Translations under genes and position numbers: made by a program | NCBI GenBank assembly: GCA_013044065.1 | Contig: JABEVA010000110.1 | Location: 1-16,288, forward strand | Length of the DNA: 16,288 bases | Direction: 5' to 3' | DNA from: Phycisphaerae bacterium | GTDB lineage: Bacteria; Planctomycetota; Phycisphaerae; WQYP01 | The notes under the pieces: generated by a model | Told to the model about the DNA's origin: nothing | Databases searched by the model: none | What the model saw: only the letters and a program-made list of their open reading frames with translations | Part shown: positions 1 through 7,249 of the stretch, piece after piece | Position numbering within the stretch: position 1 is the stretch's first letter | How the letters are laid out: every line of letters begins with the position of its first letter

Positions 1-399
1 ATTACCTACGACCCCTACGACTGGGGCGGCGGCAGCAGCAGTCAGAAGGCATTTGGTGGAAACCTGGTCCGCAGTCCCTCCGGCACCGAGGGCGGGAGCC
101 TCGCAATCAGCAACGCATCTTACAATATGTACGAAACCGACATCAACCTCACGGCCATTACCAGTTCCAATGGGGCTCTTGACAGCGCAAAGTTTATCAA
201 AAGCATCACGTTTGCGGAGCCGACGGGCGGGCGCATCGGCGTTTTCGCGGTCAGTGGCGTGCAAAATTCCAGCGCTTCTGATCCGCTGCCCGAGCCTTCC
301 ACCGTGGCCCTGCTGGCGGTGGCCGCTGTGCCCCTGCTGTTGCGGCGGCCTGCGGGGCGGCGATTGACGCGATGGAGGGGGTCGATGGCGAGGCGGTAA
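1..399 (+). CDS. PEP-CTERM sorting-domain protein, C-terminal part (5' end outside window)
   Basis: The frame is open from base 1 to the TAA at 397-399 (132 codons), so the start lies before the window. The C-terminus has the PEP-CTERM layout: DPLPEPST at about codons 96-102, then a hydrophobic stretch (VALLAVAAVPLLL, about 103-115) and an arginine-rich end. Such signals direct a secreted protein to an exosortase for processing and surface attachment or release. The upstream part (YETDINLTAI, KFIKSITF, IGVFAVSGV) resembles the last beta strands of the jelly-roll-like exported domains that often carry this tag. About 16 residues follow the first arginine pair, longer than the usual short tail. 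No exosortase gene is in the window. The family call is firm; the function of the protein is unknown. Confidence 0.85.
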   Translation: MTYDPYDWGGGSSSQKAFGGNLVRSPSGTEGGSLAISNASYNMYETDINLTAITSSNGALDSAKFIKSITFAEPTGGRIGVFAVSGVQNSSASDPLPEPSTVALLAVAAVPLLLRRPAGRRLTRWRGSMARR

Positions 400-552
400 T
401 CAAGACTTGTTCGCCACGGCTCGAGGGGGCACGGCTGGCTACGGCTGGCGGGGACGCCTGCACCGCAAAACGGGTCTGGCCGGCGTAGGGGTGGTGCGGG
501 GCGTGGACTTTTGTGTGATTTTTGCGTGGCGAAAGCGAAGTGCGCCGCGGCC

Positions 553-570
553 TCCCGACGAATGTCGGGA
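553..570. repeat. Perfect 7-bp inverted repeat (hairpin)
   Basis: Arms TCCCGAC (553-559) and GTCGGGA (564-570) are separated by GAAT. Lying between two converging genes, it could stabilise or end a transcript, but no T-run follows on either strand. Confidence 0.5.
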
Positions 571-693
571 TCTTCGGGACCGGGCTCAATGACGGTGCGA
601 TTCCGATGCCTGGCGAGGTGCAAAATGGCGGATGAGGTCATCGGTCAGGCGCATCGTGATCTCGGCAGGCCGAAAGGCCGGGAACGGTACTAC

Positions 694-858
694 GGGACTG
701 GGCAAAAATAAATTCGGGTTCTACGGCGCAGTAATTTTGGCTGTCGGCAAGCTGCCAGCAACGCGCATACCCTGGCCTCGGGTCTGTAAGGAGCGAGCAA
801 CGCCGCCAGCGGCCAAAAGAACCAGCCGGAAAGTGTGAAGTTGTTTTTGCCCGGTCCC
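694..858. repeat. MITE-like element with 22-bp imperfect terminal inverted repeats
   Basis: The left end (694-715) starts GGGACTGGGCAAAAA. The right end (837-858), read on the minus strand, starts GGGACCGGGCAAAAA. The two 22-bp ends agree at 19 positions. Both ends are bordered by TAC (691-693 and 859-861), as for a 3-bp target duplication. The 165-bp interior has no convincing gene, which fits a miniature non-autonomous transposable element. It could instead be a long stem-loop RNA or a chance inverted repeat; other copies in the genome would decide. Confidence 0.45.
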
Positions 859-881
859 TACGGTGCTTTTACGGGCACGGC

Positions 882-1694
882 TTACACCGCCCGCACTCGC
901 AGAGCTAAAAAAAGGGGAATTTCCCGGCGGCTGCGGTCCAACGCGGTGAAGCGTTTGCCCGCCGGCGGAGACTTGTGACTGATCCATTCATCCATGTGAT
1001 CCACCAGCAGACCGGCGGAAGAGAGGGTATTGAAATAGGCCTGCAGCGGCCGATGAAAGGTCAGGGTGGTGATGTCCGGGCGTTGGCCGGGGTGCATTCC
1101 GATGGGCACTTTTTCCGAAGTCAAATACGTATCAATACGCCGATACTCAGCAGCGGCCTGCTGGTCCCATTGCCAGGAACTGTGGCGCGGCACGCGAAAG
1201 CAAGGGTGTACCATCACCACGAGCAAATGGCCGCCGGCCTTGAGCAGCCGCCGGCAGCCCTGCCACACCGGAGAGAGCGGCGTCATATTCTGAATAGCAA
1301 GAATGCAAACCGCGGAATCGAAACTCCCCGGCAAAAGCCCGGGCATTTCCCCGAGCCTGCGGGCGTCGCCGCAGAGGTACAATTCGCGATCCGGATAGCG
1401 GCACCTCCGCCGGGCCAGAGCAATAAGATTTTCCGAGGCATCGACGCCCACAATATTCGCCCCCGTTTCCGCTATCGCCCGGCATACCACACCCTGCCCG
1501 CAGGCGATATCCAGCACCCGCTGCCCGACGGCACAGCCAAGAAGCCTTAGTGCGCCCGGAATAATCACCTTGCGGTGGTGCGTTTGGCCATCGTCCTGGA
1601 GTTGCTGGTCATACCATTCGGCGACATGATCCCAGTCGGATGGTTGCGGCAATGGGTTTGATGGTTTCATGGACGATCTTTGCACTTTACCCAT
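882..1694 (-). CDS. Class I SAM-dependent methyltransferase
   Basis: A 270-residue cytosolic protein. The Rossmann SAM-binding motif I is VLDIACGQG (about 60-68), followed by motif II, IVGVDASENLI (81-91), and a post-motif strand with FDSAVCILAIQNM. The second half has HPCFRVPRHSSW, FHRPLQAYF and EWISHKSPP, blocks I associate with a widespread but uncharacterised group of methyltransferases. The substrate cannot be read from sequence. The start at 1694 lies only 2 bp after the stop of the BatA-like gene, implying translational coupling; an internal ATG (MKPSN, at 1670) is an alternative start. It is the last gene of the minus-strand block. No terminator with a T-run follows the TAA. Confidence 0.85.
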   Translation of the reverse strand: MGKVQRSSMKPSNPLPQPSDWDHVAEWYDQQLQDDGQTHHRKVIIPGALRLLGCAVGQRVLDIACGQGVVCRAIAETGANIVGVDASENLIALARRRCRYPDRELYLCGDARRLGEMPGLLPGSFDSAVCILAIQNMTPLSPVWQGCRRLLKAGGHLLVVMVHPCFRVPRHSSWQWDQQAAAEYRRIDTYLTSEKVPIGMHPGQRPDITTLTFHRPLQAYFNTLSSAGLLVDHMDEWISHKSPPAGKRFTALDRSRREIPLFLALRVRAV

Positions 1695-1696
1695 AA

Positions 1697-4213
1697 CTAC
1701 TGCGCCACCGGGGACAATGCGGCGGGCGAAATGATTAAATCTGTATCGATATTTTCCTCGGTGGGCTTGTAGCGATTGGCAAACAGGGCTTCCAGCACCG
1801 CGAGAATCAGCACGATGGCCAACACTCCCGGCATCAGCGAAGTCCCCTGGCTTATTTTGGCCAGCTCTTGAAGCAGTTTTGTCAACGATGAGGCAATAAA
1901 CACCGGCTGGCCCTGCGGCGCTTCCCTGGCCAAAATCGAAGCCGACACCGGCAACAGATTGGCTTCATCTCCGGGCGGGTTGACCACAAATTCACCGGCA
2001 TATTGATGATTGAACCTATGCCAATGATAGATCCCGGTACGCTGCGTGCGGGTAAATATCCATTGCGGCAGACCAGCGGCGTTTTTGGAGCAGGGCACAT
2101 TCACAGGTCCGGCATGGTGTGGTATATCGACTTCGACGGAAGTGCCGACGGCAACGGCGGGCATCGGAATGGCAACCACCTGCCCCGGGCCAAAGCTGGT
2201 GGTGCGGGCTAAATCCGCGGCATTTCCCAAGGCCATGCGCACCACCATCGGCAAAAACAGGGACGTATTGGCCAGATTGGTCCATCCGCCGCCAGGCGCG
2301 GTCATGAAGGTGTAAATTTGTCCATTGCCCAGCCGTTGTTGGGTAAGAAAGGTGGCGTTATTCTCCAGCCTGGAAACTACGTGGCCCAGCGGAGCTGCAG
2401 CAGCGCCAAAGTCCCAACGTCCCACCACCACAATGCGCCGAAATGGATTTTGATTGTGAAACAGATTCGCAAAAATATGGCTGCGAATGTCGATCCAGTC
2501 CACGCTCGAACCGGTCTGGCGCACCAGCGGCCCGGCAATTGGAGCCGGCAACAAATGCCGGGTATTCCAGATCACCCGATTATATTCCACGCTGTCCACC
2601 GCGGATCCCAGAAACCAGCAAATTCTTCCGCCTGATCGCACGTATTGGGAAAGTTTATCAGCCAGGGATGTGCCCAGACGGGGAACGTCACAGATAAAGA
2701 CAGCCCCATAGCGGGCCAGGGGCATCGCCGAAGCGGCATTGGCCGACGCATAAGTCGGTACGATGCTCCAGACAGGTTGGCCCGTATGAGCCGCGGTGGT
2801 TGATCCGGAGAAAGGTGCCAGTGCCGCATCGACGTAAAAGGCGGTGGAATCCGTCTGTAGCGTTGGCAAAGACCCGATCACCAGGGCGTTGACTTGTTTG
2901 GCCACGCTGAGCGAAACACTGCGCCGGTTGGCCCATGTTAATACGTGGCTGGACCGCCGCAGGGCCAGCGTTAATACGTGATAACCCGCGTGGGTCAGCA
3001 GGTGGGCGATTTTAATTGAGCCGCGGGAGTCTTGGCTGCCGGCCGGTCCAAGGGCCACTTTCGTCTGGCGGTGCGCCACCGAAGCCGCATCCACCAACAG
3101 ATGAAATTCCGGCACCACCGCAGTTGGACCGTTGTTAATGACCGTGCCGCCAATAGATATCCGGCTGCCCACCACCGGCTGGCCGGAGACAATTTTTATA
3201 CCCGAAATCGCCACATCATCGGGGCGGCTGAACTCCTGCGGCATGAGCACCAAGGCAATGGATGGATTATGCTTGAGAGGTGCAAAGGCCTGCACGTCTG
3301 AAGAGGCCGGCCCGGCAAAATCGGATAAGATGAGCAGCATTTTGTCAGGTTCTTTGCTTTGATCCAGCAAAGCCACCGCCCGCGCCACAAGCTCCCGCAT
3401 GGGCGTGGCCCGCCCAATGCTTGTTACATGCAGCAACCCCGTCAACACCCTCAAACGATTGGCGGATAACGCATTGGGAATGGCTTTGGATCCGGGATTG
3501 GTCAACAGCACCGCCATCTGCACCGGCCGAATGACACGGTTGAGCAGAGCGTGAGTTTGACGCAGGGCATGGGCGAGACGGGTGTGATTGCCGTCATGGG
3601 CCAGCATGGATTGCGAATTATCCAGGATGATCACACATGCGGTAGACGTACCGTTGTAGCTGCCCCCCCTGGACGGAAAGAATTGGTTCGTGCTAAGTCC
3701 GAAAAGCGCGCTGACCGCGGCCACCAGGGCCAGAATCATCACCAACGCCGGAAGGCCCAGTTGCCGCAGGCGGCTTGGGGGCCAGGCAGCCTGGCTGCCA
3801 GCCAAGGGCGACGTCGGCGTGATCCCATCGGCCACGGCTTGCGCGGTGGGCCCCTTGGGCTTTTCCAGTGCCGACGCCAACATAACCGCCATCACCGCCA
3901 TCACGGCCAGCCCCACCAAGAGTAAAAACAACATCCCGTACGCCAGCAGCGGACTGCCGCCATGCACCAGCGGCCCGGCAATGGCCATGGCAATCAGGGC
4001 AAACACCGCCATCCGCATCAGCAACAACAGAAAATGCTGCACATGGCGGCGCCGCGACGTTTTCTGGGCCGTAATACGCAAAAAGCGCAGGGTGGGAAAC
4101 TGCACCACCGGCGAACGCACCCGGTTTAGCAGATGCAGCAATACCGGAATGCCCGCCGCCAGCAGGCCGATGAGCATGAGAGGATCAGAAAAATTCAGTG
4201 CTGCCAATGTCAT
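1697..4213 (-). CDS. BatA-like membrane protein with von Willebrand factor A domain
   Basis: About 838 residues from the preferred ATG at 4213, which gives the family-typical opening MTLAALNFSDPLML. An in-frame ATG at 4252 would add 13 residues; neither start has a clear Shine-Dalgarno. The order is: N-terminal BatA membrane domain with two helices (about 11-29 and 61-83), two further helices (about 89-114 and 154-173), then a periplasmic VWA domain whose metal site reads D-N-S-Q-S at about 198-202. A long beta-rich segment follows, then a C-terminal helix (about 793-812) and a short cytosolic tail. BatA-type proteins act with MoxR ATPases and DUF58 partners in envelope or chaperone-like functions that are poorly defined. 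The DUF58 gene lies directly upstream, and the methyltransferase starts 2 bp after this stop. Confidence 0.88.
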   Translation of the reverse strand: MTLAALNFSDPLMLIGLLAAGIPVLLHLLNRVRSPVVQFPTLRFLRITAQKTSRRRHVQHFLLLLMRMAVFALIAMAIAGPLVHGGSPLLAYGMLFLLLVGLAVMAVMAVMLASALEKPKGPTAQAVADGITPTSPLAGSQAAWPPSRLRQLGLPALVMILALVAAVSALFGLSTNQFFPSRGGSYNGTSTACVIILDNSQSMLAHDGNHTRLAHALRQTHALLNRVIRPVQMAVLLTNPGSKAIPNALSANRLRVLTGLLHVTSIGRATPMRELVARAVALLDQSKEPDKMLLILSDFAGPASSDVQAFAPLKHNPSIALVLMPQEFSRPDDVAISGIKIVSGQPVVGSRISIGGTVINNGPTAVVPEFHLLVDAASVAHRQTKVALGPAGSQDSRGSIKIAHLLTHAGYHVLTLALRRSSHVLTWANRRSVSLSVAKQVNALVIGSLPTLQTDSTAFYVDAALAPFSGSTTAAHTGQPVWSIVPTYASANAASAMPLARYGAVFICDVPRLGTSLADKLSQYVRSGGRICWFLGSAVDSVEYNRVIWNTRHLLPAPIAGPLVRQTGSSVDWIDIRSHIFANLFHNQNPFRRIVVVGRWDFGAAAAPLGHVVSRLENNATFLTQQRLGNGQIYTFMTAPGGGWTNLANTSLFLPMVVRMALGNAADLARTTSFGPGQVVAIPMPAVAVGTSVEVDIPHHAGPVNVPCSKNAAGLPQWIFTRTQRTGIYHWHRFNHQYAGEFVVNPPGDEANLLPVSASILAREAPQGQPVFIASSLTKLLQELAKISQGTSLMPGVLAIVLILAVLEALFANRYKPTEENIDTDLIISPAALSPVAQ

Positions 4214-4271
4214 CAGCAAGAGGTTTTCTCCAAATGCAAACCGGCCAACCATGCGGGGCCGGAGCCAGGAC

Positions 4272-5201
4272 CTATTTGCGCCGGCTGGTCCGGCTTAAGA
4301 TCTCCCGAATCTGAACATCCCAGGAAACGTCGGTAAACGCTGTTACGTAATCAATTCGGAATTGGCCGCAGCGCTGTTTCATCATATCCAAAAATGCCTG
4401 CACTTCCCGCCGGTAATCATCGCGTATCAGTTTGGGATCAATCTGCATGCGTGAACCATCTTCCATATCCTGAAACGTGATGGGTCGGTTGTAGTTGAGT
4501 TCCGTTTCTCCCCGATCCAGTATCTGAATCAGCACCAACTGATGCCGGGCATGACGCAGATGCTGCAGCGCCGTGAGCAGTTTATCCGGATCATCAAAAA
4601 AATCGCTGATAACAATCACCAGCCCGCGCCGCGGTATTTTATTGGCCAGCAGATGCAGGACGCCGGAAATGTCCGTTGTTTTTCCCGGCGTAAGCTTTTC
4701 CATGCTGACAAACATCTGATGCAGATGCGACGGTCCATTGCCCTGCGGTATTTCCACCCGAAAGTTATTGTCAAAGGCCAGCAAGCCCACCATATCCTGC
4801 TGGTTGGAAAGCATAAACGCCAGCGATGCCGCCAGGGTGGCGCCATATTCAAATTTTGTGATGTTCACCAGAGTGTTCCCGCGTGTATCCTTAAACGACG
4901 CGGTGCCATAACCCATGGAATTGGAAACATCCAGGCATATCGTGGCCCGCAAATTGGTTTCCTGCTCATACTGCTTGATGTAGTAACGATCGGTTTTGGC
5001 CAGCACCGTCCAGTCCAGATGCTTGATTTCATCGCCCGGAACATATTCCCGATGCTCGGCAAATTCAATCGAAAAACCCTTGTGTGGGCTTTTGTGCAGG
5101 CCCGCATACACGCCCTCCACCACGCCGCGCACAGTCATTTCGAGCCGGCGCAGTTGCGCCGCCTGCGCCGGACGAAAATACTTATACTCTTGCAGGGCCA
5201 T
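4272..5201 (-). CDS. DUF58 domain protein (VWA-like)
   Basis: A 309-residue soluble protein from ATG 5201. That start is chosen because AAAAGGA (5207-5213) sits 5 nt before it; an upstream in-frame ATG at 5249 lacks such a site. The DUF58 signature YVPGDEIKHLDW is at 53-64. A VWA-type metal site, D-V-S-N-S, follows at 91-95. IVISDFFDD lies in the second half, as is usual for VWA folds. DUF58 proteins are coded beside MoxR ATPases and BatA-type membrane proteins and probably form a complex with them. Here the BatA partner follows, but the gene before this one is rsmD, not moxR. The family assignment is firm; the cellular role is unsettled. Confidence 0.9.
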   Translation of the reverse strand: MALQEYKYFRPAQAAQLRRLEMTVRGVVEGVYAGLHKSPHKGFSIEFAEHREYVPGDEIKHLDWTVLAKTDRYYIKQYEQETNLRATICLDVSNSMGYGTASFKDTRGNTLVNITKFEYGATLAASLAFMLSNQQDMVGLLAFDNNFRVEIPQGNGPSHLHQMFVSMEKLTPGKTTDISGVLHLLANKIPRRGLVIVISDFFDDPDKLLTALQHLRHARHQLVLIQILDRGETELNYNRPITFQDMEDGSRMQIDPKLIRDDYRREVQAFLDMMKQRCGQFRIDYVTAFTDVSWDVQIREILSRTSRRK

Positions 5202-5206
5202 GGATG

Positions 5207-5212
5207 TCCTTT
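5207..5212 (-). promoter_or_regulatory. Shine-Dalgarno of the DUF58 gene
   Basis: On the minus strand AAAGGA is followed by 5 nt (CATCC) and the ATG at 5201. This favours the 309-residue form over the longer frame opening at 5249. Confidence 0.6.
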
Positions 5213-5255
5213 TAGGTGGAAGTGCCGCCTGGATATTCCCATGCCGCACTTTTAA

Positions 5256-5855
5256 TTAAGTTCTCGGCAGCACACCGCTTTTCAGCCAGGTGATCGCCAT
5301 GGTACCGTATTGTAACCGGCGCACAATTCGCCGGGCCAGTGCCATTTCGCTCAAATCCGTCGCCATCGCATGGCGCAATATAATCAGCCCTCCCACCGCC
5401 ATCCGTCCACTGGCCAGCGTTTCCACCAAGCCATCGAGCAACGACCGCGTGCCAAGCTCCTGCAGATGGGCATACGGCGGATCGACAAACGCCAGCCGCA
5501 GATCGCCCCAATCCGGCGGTAAGGCCAGCGTGGCAGGCCCCAGCCGGTAGGCGTCCATCGCCAATACCCGGCACTGAGATACAACGCCCAAGGTAGCGAT
5601 ATTCTTGCCTAAACCCGCCAGTGCAGCGCGGTCCCGCTCTACAAAAATGGCCCGCCCCGCTCCACGCGACAGACATTCCAGCCCCATCGAACCCGTGCCC
5701 GAAAAGCAATCCAACACTACCCCGCCGCTTAAGTCCACCGCCACGGTTAACGCGTCGAACAAGGATTGTTTAGCCCTATCTGTTATCGGGCGGGTGGTTC
5801 GCGTTGGGGGCGAACTCAAAATGCGATGACGAAATTCTCCGGCGATGATACGCAT
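5256..5855 (-). CDS. rsmD: 16S rRNA (guanine(966)-N(2))-methyltransferase
   Basis: 199 residues, a normal RsmD length. It starts with the family-typical MRIIAGEFRHRIL, followed by RPITDRAKQSLFDAL (22-36), where RsmD proteins usually read RPTxDRVRExLF. The SAM-binding loop is LDCFSGTGSMGLE (48-60). The catalytic N-methyltransferase motif is DPPY at 125-128. RsmD methylates G966 of 16S rRNA in the assembled 30S subunit. The start is 21 bp after the leuB stop, so the two are probably co-transcribed. The DUF58 gene follows after 54 bp. Confidence 0.95.
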   Translation of the reverse strand: MRIIAGEFRHRILSSPPTRTTRPITDRAKQSLFDALTVAVDLSGGVVLDCFSGTGSMGLECLSRGAGRAIFVERDRAALAGLGKNIATLGVVSQCRVLAMDAYRLGPATLALPPDWGDLRLAFVDPPYAHLQELGTRSLLDGLVETLASGRMAVGGLIILRHAMATDLSEMALARRIVRRLQYGTMAITWLKSGVLPRT

Positions 5856-5876
5856 GAATCTTTATCCGCCAGCACA

Positions 5877-6965
5877 TCAGGATCGGAGGGCGGCAATCAC
5901 CGCGTCAGTCACCCCGGAACAGCTTGCGGTACCGCCCAGATCCCCGGTTAAAACTCGGCCTTCATTAAGTACCGCAAAAGTCGCCTTTTCAATGGCGTTG
6001 GCTTCCGCCGCCAGTCCGAACGTATATCGCAGCATCATCGCAGCGGTCAAAATGGAGCCTACCGGATTGGCCTTATTTTGTCCGGCGATGTCCGGAGCGC
6101 TGCCGTGGATCGGCTCGTAAAATGGCACCGCGGACTTACCGAGCGCGTCCGGCTCACCTAAGCACGCGGAGGGCACCAGTCCAATGGATCCTGCCAACAT
6201 CGAAGCTTCATCGCTAAGAATATCGCCAAAGGTGTTTTCCGTGACAATGACATCAAATTCGCTCGCCCGCCGCAACAACTGCATGGCGGCATTATCCACA
6301 TAGATATGTTCCAGTTGAACGTCCGGGTAATCTTTGCCCATGGCCGTAGCCGTTTCGCGCCACAGTTGGCTGGTGGCCAAAATATTGGCCTTGTCCACAC
6401 TCAAAAGCTTCTTTTTGCGTTTTCGCGCGGTTTCAAACCCAACTTTCAAAATTCGCCGGATTTCGGTCTCGCTGTACGCCATGGTATCCACTGCCGTGCG
6501 CTCCGGAGAGTGGCCATGAATTCCCTGCGGCTGGCCATAATACAGCCCCCCGGTAAGCTCACGAATAATCATAATGTCTATGCCGTTTTTGATGAGCTCG
6601 TTTTTCAGCGGGCACCGGCCGACCAATCCCGGCGGTAATACCACATGCCGCAAATTGGCAAACAGCCCCTTGCGCAATTCCAACAGGGCCACCCGTTCTG
6701 GCCGCTGCGCCTGGGGCAGAGTTTTGTCACGATCCGGCAGGCCCACGGCTCCAAAAAAAATCGCCTGACTGGCCAGGCATAATTGCCGCGTTCCCGTCGG
6801 CAATGCGGTGCCATGCTTATCAATAGCCGCCCAGCCAATATCCGCATAATTTGCCGTAATTTTGTGGCCGAAGCGTTTGGCCATGTCGTCTACCACGCGC
6901 ATCGCCGCCCCAATCACTTCCCCACCAATCCCGTCGCCCGGTAATACCGCAAGAACAATATCCAT
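5877..6965 (-). CDS. leuB: 3-isopropylmalate dehydrogenase
   Basis: 362 residues, full length for LeuB. It catalyses the NAD-dependent oxidation and decarboxylation of 3-isopropylmalate in leucine synthesis, in the cytosol. Recognisable blocks are LPGDGIGGEV near the N-terminus, RELTGGLYYGQPQG (about 135-148), SVDKANIL with the catalytic lysine, NTFGDILSDEASMLAGSIG (about 243-261), and YEPIHGSAPDIAG (about 283-295) of the cofactor and metal site. RELTGGLYYG separates it from isocitrate and tartrate dehydrogenases. CAGGAG sits 5 nt before the ATG. It heads the minus-strand block. leuA, leuC and leuD are not in the window, and I see no T-box or leader peptide in the 284 bp upstream. Confidence 0.95.
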   Translation of the reverse strand: MDIVLAVLPGDGIGGEVIGAAMRVVDDMAKRFGHKITANYADIGWAAIDKHGTALPTGTRQLCLASQAIFFGAVGLPDRDKTLPQAQRPERVALLELRKGLFANLRHVVLPPGLVGRCPLKNELIKNGIDIMIIRELTGGLYYGQPQGIHGHSPERTAVDTMAYSETEIRRILKVGFETARKRKKKLLSVDKANILATSQLWRETATAMGKDYPDVQLEHIYVDNAAMQLLRRASEFDVIVTENTFGDILSDEASMLAGSIGLVPSACLGEPDALGKSAVPFYEPIHGSAPDIAGQNKANPVGSILTAAMMLRYTFGLAAEANAIEKATFAVLNEGRVLTGDLGGTASCSGVTDAVIAALRS

Positions 6966-7090
6966 TTAGACTCCTGATTACCTCATCGTTCAAATGCCAA
7001 AGGCTATCGCCAATTTACCCGAAGAGCAACCACATTCCGGCTGCGTTGTCACCATAAAGTAACCGTAGAATCAATGACCAGACTCTCCCG

Positions 7091-7106
7091 GTGGTGCTTT
7101 CACCAC
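7091..7106. repeat. 6-bp inverted repeat in the leuB/clc divergent region
   Basis: GTGGTG-CTTT-CACCAC, followed on the plus strand by TTGCTTTTT. It looks terminator-like, but no plus-strand gene lies upstream. An operator next to the possible clc promoter is another reading. Confidence 0.35.
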
Positions 7107-7134
7107 TTGCTTTTTAGCCAGAGGCTCATAAATT
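7107..7134 (+). promoter_or_regulatory. Possible sigma-70 promoter for clc
   Basis: TTGCTT (7107-7112), a 16-bp spacer and TAAATT (7129-7134), about 115 bp before the clc ATG. The match is moderate and judged by eye. Confidence 0.3.
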
Positions 7135-7249
7135 ACATTCGCACGCGCGGAACAGTTTGCTTGGTCGACACACCGGCAGCCCAAGCCGACTCTTTTAGAA
7201 GCAGTTTTACGCTCTGCGGCGGCAGGTTGGTTAATGGATGGATTTTTGA

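Larger units (their letters stand above)
400..881. other. Gene-free stretch between convergent genes
   Basis: No reading frame here has a plausible start, family similarity or sensible composition on either strand; the short frames present are arginine/proline-rich GC artefacts. It lies between the 3' ends of the PEP-CTERM gene and the minus-strand operon. It holds a perfect 7-bp hairpin (553-570), a GGCC-GAAA-GGCC tetraloop hairpin (668-679) and a 165-bp element bounded by inverted repeats (694-858). No T-tracted terminator is visible for either converging transcript. Confidence 0.6.
6966..7249. other. Divergent intergenic region between leuB and clc
   Basis: 284 bp that must hold promoters for both directions. 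On the plus strand TTGCTT (7107-7112), a 16-bp spacer and TAAATT (7129-7134) form a possible sigma-70 promoter for clc. It is preceded directly by a perfect 6-bp hairpin (7091-7106). No convincing -35/-10 pair was found for leuB. Confidence 0.45.

Noticed and set aside
836..882. Terminator after the methyltransferase
   Set aside because: The GCCCG/CGGGC stem read on the minus strand is followed by A residues, not T; these bases are better explained as the end of the inverted-repeat element.
975..1550. 191-codon plus-strand frame over the methyltransferase
   Set aside because: Antisense to a gene with intact SAM motifs; no family resemblance.
3551..4298. Long plus-strand frames over the BatA-like gene
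   Set aside because: Composition artefacts (Arg/Pro/Ala-rich) antisense to a gene with clear domain structure.
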